From Sulfurimonas sp. (GTDB taxonomy: Bacteria > Campylobacterota > Campylobacteria > Campylobacterales > Sulfurimonadaceae), in the NCBI GenBank assembly GCA_027066935.1, contig JAMOMX010000094.1:1-15916 (forward strand): a stretch of DNA of 15,916 nucleotides, read 5' to 3'. Made by a program: the position numbers and the translations under genes. The stretch's first letter is position 1. Each line of letters starts with the position of its first letter. The notes beneath the pieces were generated by a model. The model was given only the letters and a program-made list of their open reading frames with translations, was not told where the DNA came from and searched no databases. Below, one piece after another: positions 1 to 7,816 of this stretch.

Positions 1-1
1 C

Positions 2-73
2 GCTTTTTTTGAGATAAACGGTCGGCGTTATATTCTTAAAATTGAGCATGATACCCGAGGAGAATTATCATGA
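2..73 (+). CDS. 3' end of an upstream gene, possibly PseH acetyltransferase (partial)
   Basis: An open frame enters from the left edge, gives 23 residues (starting AFFEINGRRYILKIEH) and stops at TGA 71-73. That stop overlaps the pseI start codon as ATGA, the usual sign of translationally coupled genes. The other two forward frames close within the first 20 bases. The fragment is too short to identify by itself. Its position directly before pseI, and the alternating hydrophobic/polar C-terminal strand, would fit PseH, the GNAT-type N-acetyltransferase that acts before PseG/PseI in pseudaminic acid synthesis. That assignment rests on gene order only; another pse gene or an unrelated gene is possible. 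Confidence 0.5.
   Translation, partial: AFFEINGRRYILKIEHDTRGELS
57..62 (+). promoter_or_regulatory. Ribosome binding site of pseI
   Basis: A GAGGAG purine run lies 7 nt before the ATG at 70 and inside the 3' end of the preceding gene. It fixes the pseI start and implies translation coupled to the upstream gene. Confidence 0.75.
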
Positions 74-1110
74 ATATTGCCGACTTTGATCTTAACAATA
101 AACGGACCTTTATTATTGCTGAACTCTCTGCAAATCATAACGGTAGTTTAGAGGTAGCTATAGAGAGTATTCGAGCCATCGCTTCGACAGGGGCTGATGC
201 GGTGAAACTGCAGACGTATACGGCAGATACTTTGACCTTAAAGTGTGATAATGACTATTTTACCATTAAAGGTGGAACGCTGTGGGACGGTAAAACACTG
301 TACGAGCTGTATGAAGAGGCACATACCCCGTGGGAGTGGCATGAAGAGCTTTTTAGGGTGGCAAAAGAGGAGGGGCTCATCTACTTCTCATCACCGTTTG
401 ACAAGAGTGCTGTTGATTTTTTAGAATCGTTTAATCCGCCGGCATATAAAATAGCTTCGTTTGAGATTACCGATATTCCGCTAATAGAGTACACGGCATC
501 AAAGAAAAAACCAATAATTATCTCCACCGGTATTGCAACTTTACAAAATATTGAAGAAGCAGTGCAAGCATGTCGTAATCAAGGTAATGAAGAGATTATT
601 TTGCTGAAGTGTACCTCAGCCTATCCGGCACCGCTAGATGAAGCTAATTTACTGACTATAACCGATATGCAGCAACGATTTGGTACGATGGTGGGTTTTT
701 CAGACCATACGTTAGGTATTGTTGCCCCAACTGTAGCTGTATCGTTGGGTGCTAAAGTGATTGAAAAACACTTTATTGTAGACCGTAATATTGGCGGTCC
801 CGATGCCGATTTTAGCTTGGATGCAGAAGAGTTTACACAGATGGTGCAAGCGGTGAGAGAGGTCGAGCAGCTCTTGGGCTCTGTTGATTATACCATTAGC
901 GATAAAATAGAGAAATCACGTCAGTTTGCACGCAGTCTGTTTGTGGCTGAAGCAATGAAAAAAGGTGATATTATTACGGAGAAGAATATTCGTTCCGTAC
1001 GGCCGGGCTATGGGGCGCATCCAAAATATCTTCGTGAAATCCTTGGAAAAAGAGTTATGAAAGATCTGCCGTTTGGGGTGCCTTTGGAGATGGATAATAT
1101 TAAAAGGTGA
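70..1110 (+). CDS. pseI: Pseudaminic acid synthase PseI
   Basis: This cytoplasmic enzyme of the NeuB superfamily condenses phosphoenolpyruvate with 2,4-diacetamido-2,4,6-trideoxy-L-altrose to give pseudaminic acid. The 346-residue length is normal for the family. Visible marks are the N-terminal AELSANHNGS and VKLQTYTADT segments typical of PseI rather than NeuB or LegI, the GFSDHTLG and EKHF segments that carry the metal-binding histidines of the TIM barrel, and the GGPDADFSLD segment. The C-terminal SAF/antifreeze-like domain (about residues 285-346) contains RPGYGAHP and ILGKRV and would close over the active site of the partner subunit. The start is set by a strong ribosome binding site and an ATGA overlap with the preceding gene. 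Pseudaminic acid usually modifies flagellin in Campylobacterota, but it also occurs in capsules and O-antigens. G+C is visibly higher than in the genes to its right (31 of 60 bases at 181-240). Confidence 0.94.
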   Translation: MNIADFDLNNKRTFIIAELSANHNGSLEVAIESIRAIASTGADAVKLQTYTADTLTLKCDNDYFTIKGGTLWDGKTLYELYEEAHTPWEWHEELFRVAKEEGLIYFSSPFDKSAVDFLESFNPPAYKIASFEITDIPLIEYTASKKKPIIISTGIATLQNIEEAVQACRNQGNEEIILLKCTSAYPAPLDEANLLTITDMQQRFGTMVGFSDHTLGIVAPTVAVSLGAKVIEKHFIVDRNIGGPDADFSLDAEEFTQMVQAVREVEQLLGSVDYTISDKIEKSRQFARSLFVAEAMKKGDIITEKNIRSVRPGYGAHPKYLREILGKRVMKDLPFGVPLEMDNIKR

Positions 1111-1131
1111 TAGCAGCTATTAACTTGATAA

Positions 1132-1136
1132 AAGGG
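1132..1136 (+). promoter_or_regulatory. Ribosome binding site selecting the ATG at 1143
   Basis: AAGGG lies 6 nt before the ATG at 1143. The alternative in-frame GTG at 1107 overlaps the pseI stop (GTGA) but has no purine-rich sequence at a usable distance. The ATG is therefore preferred. Confidence 0.55.
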
Positions 1137-1142
1137 TTAAAA

Positions 1143-2681
1143 ATGTATCAATTATTGCTATTTTTTATAATCTTTACCATTGACTTGAGTTCTAATGAAA
1201 CCTTAAATAATGTTCAAAAAGAATCTTCTCTATATAAAGAAGCAATAAGAACAGTTGGTAATAAAAATGTTATTACCTCGCATTTATGGAAGGATGTAAC
1301 AACAAATATTGCTGATTCATCGAAATGGCGAGTATATGGTAGAAATACTATTGAAGATGTTGATGGTTTTACTAAAATCACTATTCTAAATGATGGTAGA
1401 GGAGCCTTGCTACGATTGAAAAATATAGCAAGATCATTAACTTCACCACCTGATAAGAAAAATTACAAGATAACGTTTAGCGCTTATATTGTAAAGGGTA
1501 GTTCAGACAGTAATGTAGTTGTAAAAAATATGGCGACTTGGCATGATGCATCAAAACTACTAACTGAAACACCTCTAAAATATGTTGTCAAGCTTCCAAA
1601 TACGAGTCAAGACAGACCTTTTATTCAATTTTTAGGAGCACCTGCTGGTTCTAGCATATATATTAGTAAAAAGATAAAAATTGAACGAATGAAGGATAGA
1701 GTTTATAAGCAACCAAGTATACCATTTAAGGGTGTTATTTTAGATATGAAAGAACCACGAAAAAAGGCAGTTATTGAGGAGTGGTTCCGTGATTTAGATA
1801 GAGTAGGGGCTAAATTTATACGACTTCAAGTTAGCCCAACATTTTCCATGGAAGGACTGACTACGTCACAATATATGACTTCAATAGTGGATAGAGTTAA
1901 AACAAAATATCTCCCATTAATAAGACAGTATGGTATGAAAGCAATGGTGTGTTATGAGGGAATGCCTTTTGATGATCCAGCACTTAAGAACAGAAAGAAT
2001 GTAGGGTACTGGGAAAATCCAATTACAAAGCAAACATTTAGAGAGATGGCACACAGTTTAGCAAGTGGACTAAAAAACGAACCAGAAATAGTAGCGCTTC
2101 AGTTTTGTGCAGAGCCAGTAAATTCAAATAATCAGACACCAGAAAATTGGCATGAGATATCTGAAGAGGTAATCAAGATAGTTAGGCAATACACTGATAA
2201 ATATATTGTGTGGAGTAATGGGCCGGGTGGATTATCACGATATACTAAAGCTGTTCCTTTCGATGATGATAGGATAGTTTATAGCTATCATAACTATGCC
2301 CCGGCAAAATATACACATCAAGGAACATCTAGTAATTTTAAATATGGTGTTCCTTATCCAGGCTCTAAAGTAATGACTAGGGAAATAGAAAGTATTGTAG
2401 CATTCCGAGATAGAAATAATAATATTCCTATTATGTGTGGAGCATATTCAGTTGTAAATTGGGTTTCAGACGGTGACTTGTGGCTTTCAGATTTTATAGC
2501 TTTATTAGAGAAAAATAATGTTCCAGCTATACAACATCTATTTGGTCAGTATAGACCTTGGGATTGGAGATATATAGGAACTTATCATGAAAATAAAGTC
2601 AATTCTTTCATATATGATACGTCAAGAAAAAATAAACTTTGGACATTACTATCTAATTATTTAAAGGGTTCTCCTAAATAA
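1143..2681 (+). CDS. Secreted GH5-like pseudo-glycosidase with N-terminal carbohydrate-binding-like region
   Basis: With the ATG at 1143 the protein has 512 residues. A hydrophobic N-terminus (YQLLLFFIIFTIDL) looks like a signal peptide, so it is probably periplasmic or secreted. Residues about 30-195 resemble a beta-sandwich carbohydrate-binding module and lack recognisable catalytic features. From about residue 200 there is a (beta/alpha)8 glycoside hydrolase family 5 (cellulase-like) domain: LDRVGAKFIRLQ, QFCAEPVNS at the acid/base position (Glu324), YSYHNYAPAKYTHQG, and IPIMCGAYSVVNW at the beta-7 nucleophile position. In active GH5 enzymes the last two catalytic elements read NEP and GEF/GEY. 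Here the Asn before Glu324 is Ala, and the nucleophile Glu is Ala434 (codon GCA at 2442-2444). The protein is thus probably a sugar-binding pseudo-enzyme, perhaps for the locus polysaccharide. It is AT-rich compared with pseI. Its last 25 bp overlap the convergent deacetylase gene. A start at GTG 1107 (524 residues) is the alternative. Confidence 0.78.
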   Translation: MYQLLLFFIIFTIDLSSNETLNNVQKESSLYKEAIRTVGNKNVITSHLWKDVTTNIADSSKWRVYGRNTIEDVDGFTKITILNDGRGALLRLKNIARSLTSPPDKKNYKITFSAYIVKGSSDSNVVVKNMATWHDASKLLTETPLKYVVKLPNTSQDRPFIQFLGAPAGSSIYISKKIKIERMKDRVYKQPSIPFKGVILDMKEPRKKAVIEEWFRDLDRVGAKFIRLQVSPTFSMEGLTTSQYMTSIVDRVKTKYLPLIRQYGMKAMVCYEGMPFDDPALKNRKNVGYWENPITKQTFREMAHSLASGLKNEPEIVALQFCAEPVNSNNQTPENWHEISEEVIKIVRQYTDKYIVWSNGPGGLSRYTKAVPFDDDRIVYSYHNYAPAKYTHQGTSSNFKYGVPYPGSKVMTREIESIVAFRDRNNNIPIMCGAYSVVNWVSDGDLWLSDFIALLEKNNVPAIQHLFGQYRPWDWRYIGTYHENKVNSFIYDTSRKNKLWTLLSNYLKGSPK

Positions 2682-3520
2682 ATTGTCTTTTGCGCATCCC
2701 AGTTAACTAAACTGTTTGCCGTATGGATATCAATAAAATCAAAATCATCAATAAGGTGTGCTAATTTATTAAAAGAAGAGCCTAGTCCATAGTACGATTT
2801 AAATTTTCTAAAGCGTGACAACTCTTCTATGACGGGTTGATCAGGATCAAAATCTCGAGGGTGAAAATAGGTCATGACGTAGTCTGATCTTTTCATCATG
2901 TGTTTTATCATCCAATAGGGAAGCAGACGAAAATAGCCGCCGCCGGAAAAGACAATTTTTTTATTTGAAAATTCAAATAGATTCATAGGAAATTCTTTTA
3001 ACTGTAAGCCATTAATGTTAATGATACTGGGTTCTGCATGCCCATAACTCTCAAAACCGCCGTGTGATCGTTTCGCCGGAAAAATTGAGCAGTCAATCTC
3101 TATGCCTAGTTCAATAAGGTCTTCAAAGACCCACTTATTCTCCTCTTTTATTGAAAACCCTGGAGCACGATAGGTAATAATTTTTTTTCCAATAATATCT
3201 TCAAGGGATTTAATAGATTTTTCTAAATCGGATTTAAACGTTTTTCTGTCTTGCTCATACACCAGTTGATGGAGATCGGAATGGGTCGCAACTTCATAGC
3301 CGTTATCGCTAATTTGTTTAATAATATCGGGAAACCTGCGTCCGACCCAACCTAAGCAGAAGAAGGTGGCTTTTTGATTTTTACGCTCCAGAAGGTCAAA
3401 GATTCGCTCCATATTCATGTGCAGTCTATCTTCATAGTTTGACCATTCTTTTTCTGTTTTGGTAGAGTCATTATCTAAAATATGAAACCACTCTTCAACA
3501 TCAAAGGTCAATATATTCAT
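2657..3520 (-). CDS. Polysaccharide deacetylase, NodB fold with DUF3473 (XrtA/PEP-CTERM-associated type)
   Basis: This is a probable metal-dependent deacetylase (carbohydrate esterase 4-like) acting on N- or O-acetylated exopolysaccharide. In the 287-residue form, FDVEEW carries catalytic Asp7, THSDLH (residues 79-84) carries the HxxxH metal ligands His80 and His84, YRAPGFSI is residues 117-124, DCSIFPA is residues 143-149, and YFHP gives His220. The C-terminal DPDQP...YYGLGSS region is the DUF3473 extension found in deacetylases of EPS/exosortase-associated loci. No signal peptide or membrane segment is seen, as is usual for this subfamily. The start at 3520 is chosen because it forms ATGA with the stop of the upstream sulfotransferase gene and has GGAAA 5 nt before it; a GTG at 3532 would add four residues. 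It is the last gene of the minus-strand run. G+C (26 of 60 at 2821-2880 and again at 3301-3360) is well above that of the genes before it. Confidence 0.88.
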   Translation of the reverse strand: MNILTFDVEEWFHILDNDSTKTEKEWSNYEDRLHMNMERIFDLLERKNQKATFFCLGWVGRRFPDIIKQISDNGYEVATHSDLHQLVYEQDRKTFKSDLEKSIKSLEDIIGKKIITYRAPGFSIKEENKWVFEDLIELGIEIDCSIFPAKRSHGGFESYGHAEPSIININGLQLKEFPMNLFEFSNKKIVFSGGGYFRLLPYWMIKHMMKRSDYVMTYFHPRDFDPDQPVIEELSRFRKFKSYYGLGSSFNKLAHLIDDFDFIDIHTANSLVNWDAQKTIYLGEPFK

Positions 3521-4422
3521 ACTTGTTTCCACTTACTAAGATCTCTATTAATTAATTGTTCAAGTTTTATTATATCTTCTTTAAAATAATTATAAAGGTA
3601 TTGGCTTGCTTCATGAGGAATAGCATCTTTATTTAACATATTGCCGGCAAGTTTTTCTAAGAGTGAACGTGGTACCAAGGACATAACAAGTTGACGTAAT
3701 GAGTACATTAGCTTATTGTTCCTATCTGTCAGCATAGCAACAAAAGCATTTTTTGGTTTTCCTGAGTGGCTATATTTGGTTTGGCTATTAACTTTTACAG
3801 ATGCATCAACGTTTAAGAATGTAAATATCTCTTCCATGACGGTATCTGGGTTTTCTTCTAAATCATCAAAGAGTATTACTTTTACATGGCTAAATTCTTT
3901 CTGAAAGTGTTCAATGGCATCAGCATATAAACTTCCTTTTTTATAGGCCCACATCCAGTCCCAATTATTGGCTATTCGCTCATTTTCGGCGTGTAGGGCA
4001 TCCATAAACTCTAATGTTTCACGACCATCTCTTAGAAGGTTATTGTAGGCAGAGTATGCTCTATCTATCGGATTTCGAATAGATAAAATAATTGGAATAT
4101 CACCAAGCTCTTTTTTTATAGCATTAACGGTATTTCCATGATAATATAGATAGTCAGAACTTGCTTCACCAATAGCATTAAAAGTATGTAGATCATTAAA
4201 AAGGTGAAAATATCTTTTTTTATCTTGTATAACTTTATTATCGACAGTGTGGTCTCCTACGCCATTGTGAGGAAAATTGAGATGAATGGAACTAAAGTAT
4301 TTGGGTTCCTTTTGAGAGGGAAAGCCTATTTCAGGATGTTGTTTCATATAATGATACAGAGATGTTGTTCCACACCGGGCAACACCTGCAATTATAAAAT
4401 TTGGAATGATTCTATTTGGCAT
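3517..4422 (-). CDS. Sulfotransferase, PAPS-dependent (heparan-sulfate sulfotransferase-like)
   Basis: This protein of 301 residues is of the Sulfotransfer_1/3 type and would move sulfate from 3'-phosphoadenylylsulfate to a sugar hydroxyl or amine. The 5'-phosphosulfate-binding loop is GVARCGTTSLY (residues 13-23), followed by KEPKYFS (38-44). The 3'-phosphate-binding segment is LSIRNPIDRAYSAY (113-126). The usual loop lysine is arginine (Arg16); RCGTT is seen in many bacterial members, so activity is still expected. It shares a C-terminal block (LFDDL..., PKNAF, FKEDI.KLE.LINR.L..W) with the sulfotransferase at 9376-10323, so the two are paralogues. It starts 6 bp after the preceding glycosyltransferase and overlaps the deacetylase by 4 bp. 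The acceptor is unknown and is presumably the locus glycan. Confidence 0.88.
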   Translation of the reverse strand: MPNRIIPNFIIAGVARCGTTSLYHYMKQHPEIGFPSQKEPKYFSSIHLNFPHNGVGDHTVDNKVIQDKKRYFHLFNDLHTFNAIGEASSDYLYYHGNTVNAIKKELGDIPIILSIRNPIDRAYSAYNNLLRDGRETLEFMDALHAENERIANNWDWMWAYKKGSLYADAIEHFQKEFSHVKVILFDDLEENPDTVMEEIFTFLNVDASVKVNSQTKYSHSGKPKNAFVAMLTDRNNKLMYSLRQLVMSLVPRSLLEKLAGNMLNKDAIPHEASQYLYNYFKEDIIKLEQLINRDLSKWKQV

Positions 4423-4428
4423 AGTTTG

Positions 4429-5544
4429 TTAAGCCTTATTTGAAATTTTACAGAATTCTTTGTCATATTTTTGAGCAATTAGCTCCCATGTATAGTATGA
4501 GAGTATTTTATTATAAACACCTTCTCGCATGATGTTAAGTTCATCTAATTTATTTTCTGCTTGTTTTATATGAGTATCTACATCATGAGCATCTTTAAAA
4601 AAAAGACCATTTGTACCGACAACTTCACGATTAAAAATATTATCATGGCAAATACATAAATTTTTTGATGCCATTGCTTCCAGTAAGGATGGATTGGTTC
4701 CGCCAACACTATGCCCATGCAGATAATCCAAAGCATTTGCTCGTATTATTTCTAATTCGTCTTTATTATAGATGCCACCGACAAATAAGATATTACTATC
4801 AGATTGATTTTGCAGCTCTTTGACATATTGCGTGTCTTTTAAGTTTCCTACAATCAGAAGTGGGTATGCCCTTTCTTCTTTCATATAACCTTCTATAATG
4901 ATATGTACATGATTTTCAGGTTCAAGTCGACTTACTACGAGATGATAGGCATTTTGTGACACTCCATATTTGTGTAAAACATCATGAACTTCTTCGTTCT
5001 CTTTGTCAACATAAGCATTTGGATAAGCACCATATTCTGCAACAAACGTTTTTTTTGTATTATAACTCTCTTGAATATGCTTTTCAATACCATAAGAGTC
5101 ACATGCAATATAATCGCTAAATTTTGTAGCTAAAAATTCAAATGTTCGAAAACCTGTTTGAATTAATTTATTCCATTTTGCTCGCTTCCAATTTAGACCG
5201 TCAGGGTTGGTAACAAGAAGTTTATGGTGTTTATGAGCAATATATCCAAACAAACCTCCAGCGGGTCCACAAGAGTAGATAATATCATTATTTTCCACAC
5301 ACATCTTAATGGAGTCATAGTAGAAGAGAATTGCATTTTTTGATTTAGAATATTTTGAGTAAAGGAGTTTTACTCCTTTGTATTCACTCATTGCATTGTT
5401 AGATATTTTTTGATCAGCATCGCAGATAACAGTAACGTGATAGTTGTGATTATGAACCAAATTAACTGATATCTCTTCTGCAAATGTTTCAAATCCACCA
5501 TAATTTGCGGGTATCCCTCTACTCCCTACTATAGCTAGTTGCAT
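4429..5544 (-). CDS. Glycosyltransferase with DUF1972 N-terminus, probable rhamnosyltransferase (Cps2T-like)
   Basis: This is a GT-B retaining glycosyltransferase of 371 residues. The N-terminus MQLAIVGSRGIPANYGGFET is the hallmark of the DUF1972 family, whose characterised members include the pneumococcal beta-1,4-rhamnosyltransferase Cps2T. The C-terminal half has VVSRLEPENHVHIIIEGY and the donor-site segment HGHSVGGTNPSLLEAM; this subfamily keeps only the second Glu of the usual EX7E motif. The role inferred is adding a sugar, plausibly rhamnose, to the lipid-linked repeat unit at the cytoplasmic face. The partial dTDP-glucose 4,6-dehydratase at the start of this gene run supports a dTDP-rhamnose donor. 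The ATG at 5544 has AAGG 8 nt upstream and overlaps the preceding gene by 10 bp. Donor and linkage remain unproven. Confidence 0.85.
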   Translation of the reverse strand: MQLAIVGSRGIPANYGGFETFAEEISVNLVHNHNYHVTVICDADQKISNNAMSEYKGVKLLYSKYSKSKNAILFYYDSIKMCVENNDIIYSCGPAGGLFGYIAHKHHKLLVTNPDGLNWKRAKWNKLIQTGFRTFEFLATKFSDYIACDSYGIEKHIQESYNTKKTFVAEYGAYPNAYVDKENEEVHDVLHKYGVSQNAYHLVVSRLEPENHVHIIIEGYMKEERAYPLLIVGNLKDTQYVKELQNQSDSNILFVGGIYNKDELEIIRANALDYLHGHSVGGTNPSLLEAMASKNLCICHDNIFNREVVGTNGLFFKDAHDVDTHIKQAENKLDELNIMREGVYNKILSYYTWELIAQKYDKEFCKISNKA

Positions 5545-6617
5545 TTAATTACCTTTTTATAAGCTTCTAATGTTTTGTCTGCCGCAATTTCCCAGGTATA
5601 GTTTGAGAATATATAATTTCTAATACTTGTATCATACTCCCTTTTATAGGCAATTTCAACGGCTTTGCGTATAGATGGGATAGAGCCTGCTTCACAATAC
5701 GTAGCATATTCTTTAAAATATTCTTTTTGATCTCCTTCATCAGTGATTACAATATTACATCCCATGATAGCTGCTTCGATGCTAACCAAACCAGTTGTTT
5801 CAAACCAACTTGCTAAAATATGTACTTTTGCTGCTTTATAAATTTTAGCGAGTTCTTCATGCTCTAAATAATCGATAAAATGAATATTGTTTGATGCTTC
5901 TTTCTTGCATTGTTTGTAGTAGTCTAGTGCATTTCTAGAGGGTTTACCAATTATAAATACATTAAAACTGCTTTGATTTAGTGCACGAATAATATTAAGC
6001 TGATTCTTTCTAGGAGTAATTTGACCAACGGTAATGACTGCGTCAAGATAGTCTGGATTTGCGACTATTGATAAATTAAAAACCTTTTTATCTATTGCGT
6101 TGGGTACAACTATATAATCTTTTGTAACATGATACTTATTGATTAGCCTATTCATTTCGCTATGGGAGTTTGGTAATAACAGTTTTGAGTTTTTAATTAC
6201 ATATTTAAGACTATTTTTATGACCCAATATCAAATATCTCCAGTCACTGATCTGTTCAGCATTTTTGTATAATCTAGCTAGTGTTTTAATATATTCTATA
6301 CCATCACTTCCAAATACCTTATATAATAATCCTCTTAGTCCACCATTTAATTTTTCAATATTATCAAATTCTACATATATTGGAGATACAATATAAGGTA
6401 ATTTAGATTTTTTTATGTGTCCAAGGATGTCAGATGGGCGAATGATATTAAAAAAATGTATTAAGTCATATCTTGAATAATCAATTGTATCGTTTGCTAG
6501 TTTTATATCAATTAAAACCCCTTTATCTCTTAAATATTCAGCAGTCTTATTAATTTGCATCGTATCGCCACCGGGTAATGAAAATAAGGTTGCCCGGCTT
6601 ATCATAAGTATGTACAT
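5535..6617 (-). CDS. Glycosyltransferase family 4 protein
   Basis: A GT-B enzyme of 360 residues. The N-terminus (MISRATLFSLPGGDTMQINK) contains the acceptor-side glycine loop. The second half has the GT4 marks VVPNAIDKKVF, ITVGQITPRKNQ and an intact EX7E motif in FETTGLVSIEAA, which binds the nucleotide-sugar donor. It probably adds one sugar of the repeat unit on the inner membrane. The ATG at 6617 has AAGGA about 8 nt upstream, which favours it over the internal ATG at 6605. The gene overlaps the polymerase gene before it by 16 bp and the next glycosyltransferase by 10 bp, which implies coupled translation. The donor sugar cannot be told from sequence. Confidence 0.87.
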   Translation of the reverse strand: MYILMISRATLFSLPGGDTMQINKTAEYLRDKGVLIDIKLANDTIDYSRYDLIHFFNIIRPSDILGHIKKSKLPYIVSPIYVEFDNIEKLNGGLRGLLYKVFGSDGIEYIKTLARLYKNAEQISDWRYLILGHKNSLKYVIKNSKLLLPNSHSEMNRLINKYHVTKDYIVVPNAIDKKVFNLSIVANPDYLDAVITVGQITPRKNQLNIIRALNQSSFNVFIIGKPSRNALDYYKQCKKEASNNIHFIDYLEHEELAKIYKAAKVHILASWFETTGLVSIEAAIMGCNIVITDEGDQKEYFKEYATYCEAGSIPSIRKAVEIAYKREYDTSIRNYIFSNYTWEIAADKTLEAYKKVIKCN

Positions 6618-7816
6618 TCTGTTTTCCTTTTTGTGTTTAATAGTTTTTTGTATTCAAATTCGGGAAAAATTTTTAGAAAAGCTAGAGCCCATAAATATAA
6701 TTCATAGGTGTTTAAAAGCCAACCTCCGGTAAATCCATAAATCAGGGCATAGAAGAAAAGAGTCAATTGAAAGACATTAGAATAAACAGAGTAACGTATC
6801 ATAAAGAAGAATAGTGTTAAATATTTTAAAAAAATACCAATTAGCCCTACTGTAGATATGGTACTTGCAAAAGAAGAAGGTAGCCTGTCACTTTTGTAAC
6901 CATGAAATTTGTGAGTATATTGTGTTACATAATTTTTAGCTTGCCCAAAACCTACGCCAAAGTAAATATTATATTTTTCAATTAAATAGTATCCTGCTAA
7001 AGTTGAGAAAACAACTCGAACCTGCCCTGAATGATCTTCCCCAGCTACAACTTTGTCCAAACGACTTAAAAGTCTATCACCAAAAAAAGTCAAAACAACT
7101 GCAATTAAGATAATAATCGAAAAAATTTGTAATAAATAACGCTTTATAATCAATCTTGCATAAATTATAAGGGATAAGATCAAAGCTAAAAACAACGCGC
7201 CTAAGGTACCAGTTGATTGACATAACCATGCAGATAAAAAGGTCATAAAAAACAAAAACAAATATCGATATTGTTTTAAAAGGACTACTTTAAAAGTAAC
7301 ATAAAGGAGTAATGTCATGGAGATATATCCATAATGGGATGGTTCTGAAAAAAACATTTTTAAGCGTACCTGACCATCAATATTAATATTTTTTGAGACC
7401 CCCCACATATATTCTTGAAGTGGTGTGAAGTATATTGCTAATGCTATAGCTGTGAATATTGCATTAATTTTTAATAGGTTTTTAAATATAGCTTCGACTT
7501 CTCCTTGGATATATCTTTTTTGAAGAAAAAAATAGAAATATAGCATAGAAATAATTGAAGTGAAAAAATATCCTGAACTTAAAAAAAAGCTTTTTAGCTC
7601 AATAAATTTAGGATAAGGCTCTGTAGTATATTGTATTAACATGTACATAAGAAGAAAAAATAAAAAAAGAAGAACGACTTTAATTTTTTTAGTAAAAAAT
7701 AAGTGTAACACTAAGATAGGCGATAGTAGATTGCTCCAGTTCAGGCCAAAAGGAAGTCCGGCTGTATTAAACAAATAAAAGATATAAAATAGCCCATTTT
7801 CAAGATGTGTTCTCAT
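6602..7816 (-). CDS. wzy: O-antigen/polysaccharide polymerase, Wzy-like membrane protein
   Basis: A 404-residue integral membrane protein with roughly ten hydrophobic segments spread along its length and a larger polar loop at about residues 245-300. FFSEPSHYGY (about residue 155), the Gln/Arg-containing stretch GQVRVVF and the nearby GVGFGQAKNYV match the pattern of Wzy/O-antigen ligase-type proteins (EPS-type motif, Arg-rich periplasmic loop, GxGxG). As the only such gene in the cluster it is inferred to polymerise lipid-linked repeat units in the periplasm. It starts with TAATG (1-bp overlap) after the preceding gene and ends overlapping the GT4 gene by 16 bp. A WaaL-like ligase is the alternative, but position among glycosyltransferases and flippases favours polymerase. 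Confidence 0.8.
   Translation of the reverse strand: MRTHLENGLFYIFYLFNTAGLPFGLNWSNLLSPILVLHLFFTKKIKVVLLFLFFLLMYMLIQYTTEPYPKFIELKSFFLSSGYFFTSIISMLYFYFFLQKRYIQGEVEAIFKNLLKINAIFTAIALAIYFTPLQEYMWGVSKNINIDGQVRLKMFFSEPSHYGYISMTLLLYVTFKVVLLKQYRYLFLFFMTFLSAWLCQSTGTLGALFLALILSLIIYARLIIKRYLLQIFSIIILIAVVLTFFGDRLLSRLDKVVAGEDHSGQVRVVFSTLAGYYLIEKYNIYFGVGFGQAKNYVTQYTHKFHGYKSDRLPSSFASTISTVGLIGIFLKYLTLFFFMIRYSVYSNVFQLTLFFYALIYGFTGGWLLNTYELYLWALAFLKIFPEFEYKKLLNTKRKTECTYL

Noticed and set aside
1107..1142. GTG start of the GH5-like gene overlapping the pseI stop
   Set aside because: No purine-rich site at a usable distance. The ATG at 1143 has AAGGG 6 nt upstream and directly begins the signal-peptide-like stretch. 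It is not fully excluded, since it would add two lysines before the hydrophobic core.
3517..4422. Arg in place of Lys in the P-loop as evidence of an inactive sulfotransferase
   Set aside because: RCGTT loops are common among bacterial members of the family, and all other motifs are intact.
3716..4443. Two short + strand open frames (3716-3904 and 4204-4443)
   Set aside because: Both are antisense to a sulfotransferase with complete motifs and show no independent coding signal.
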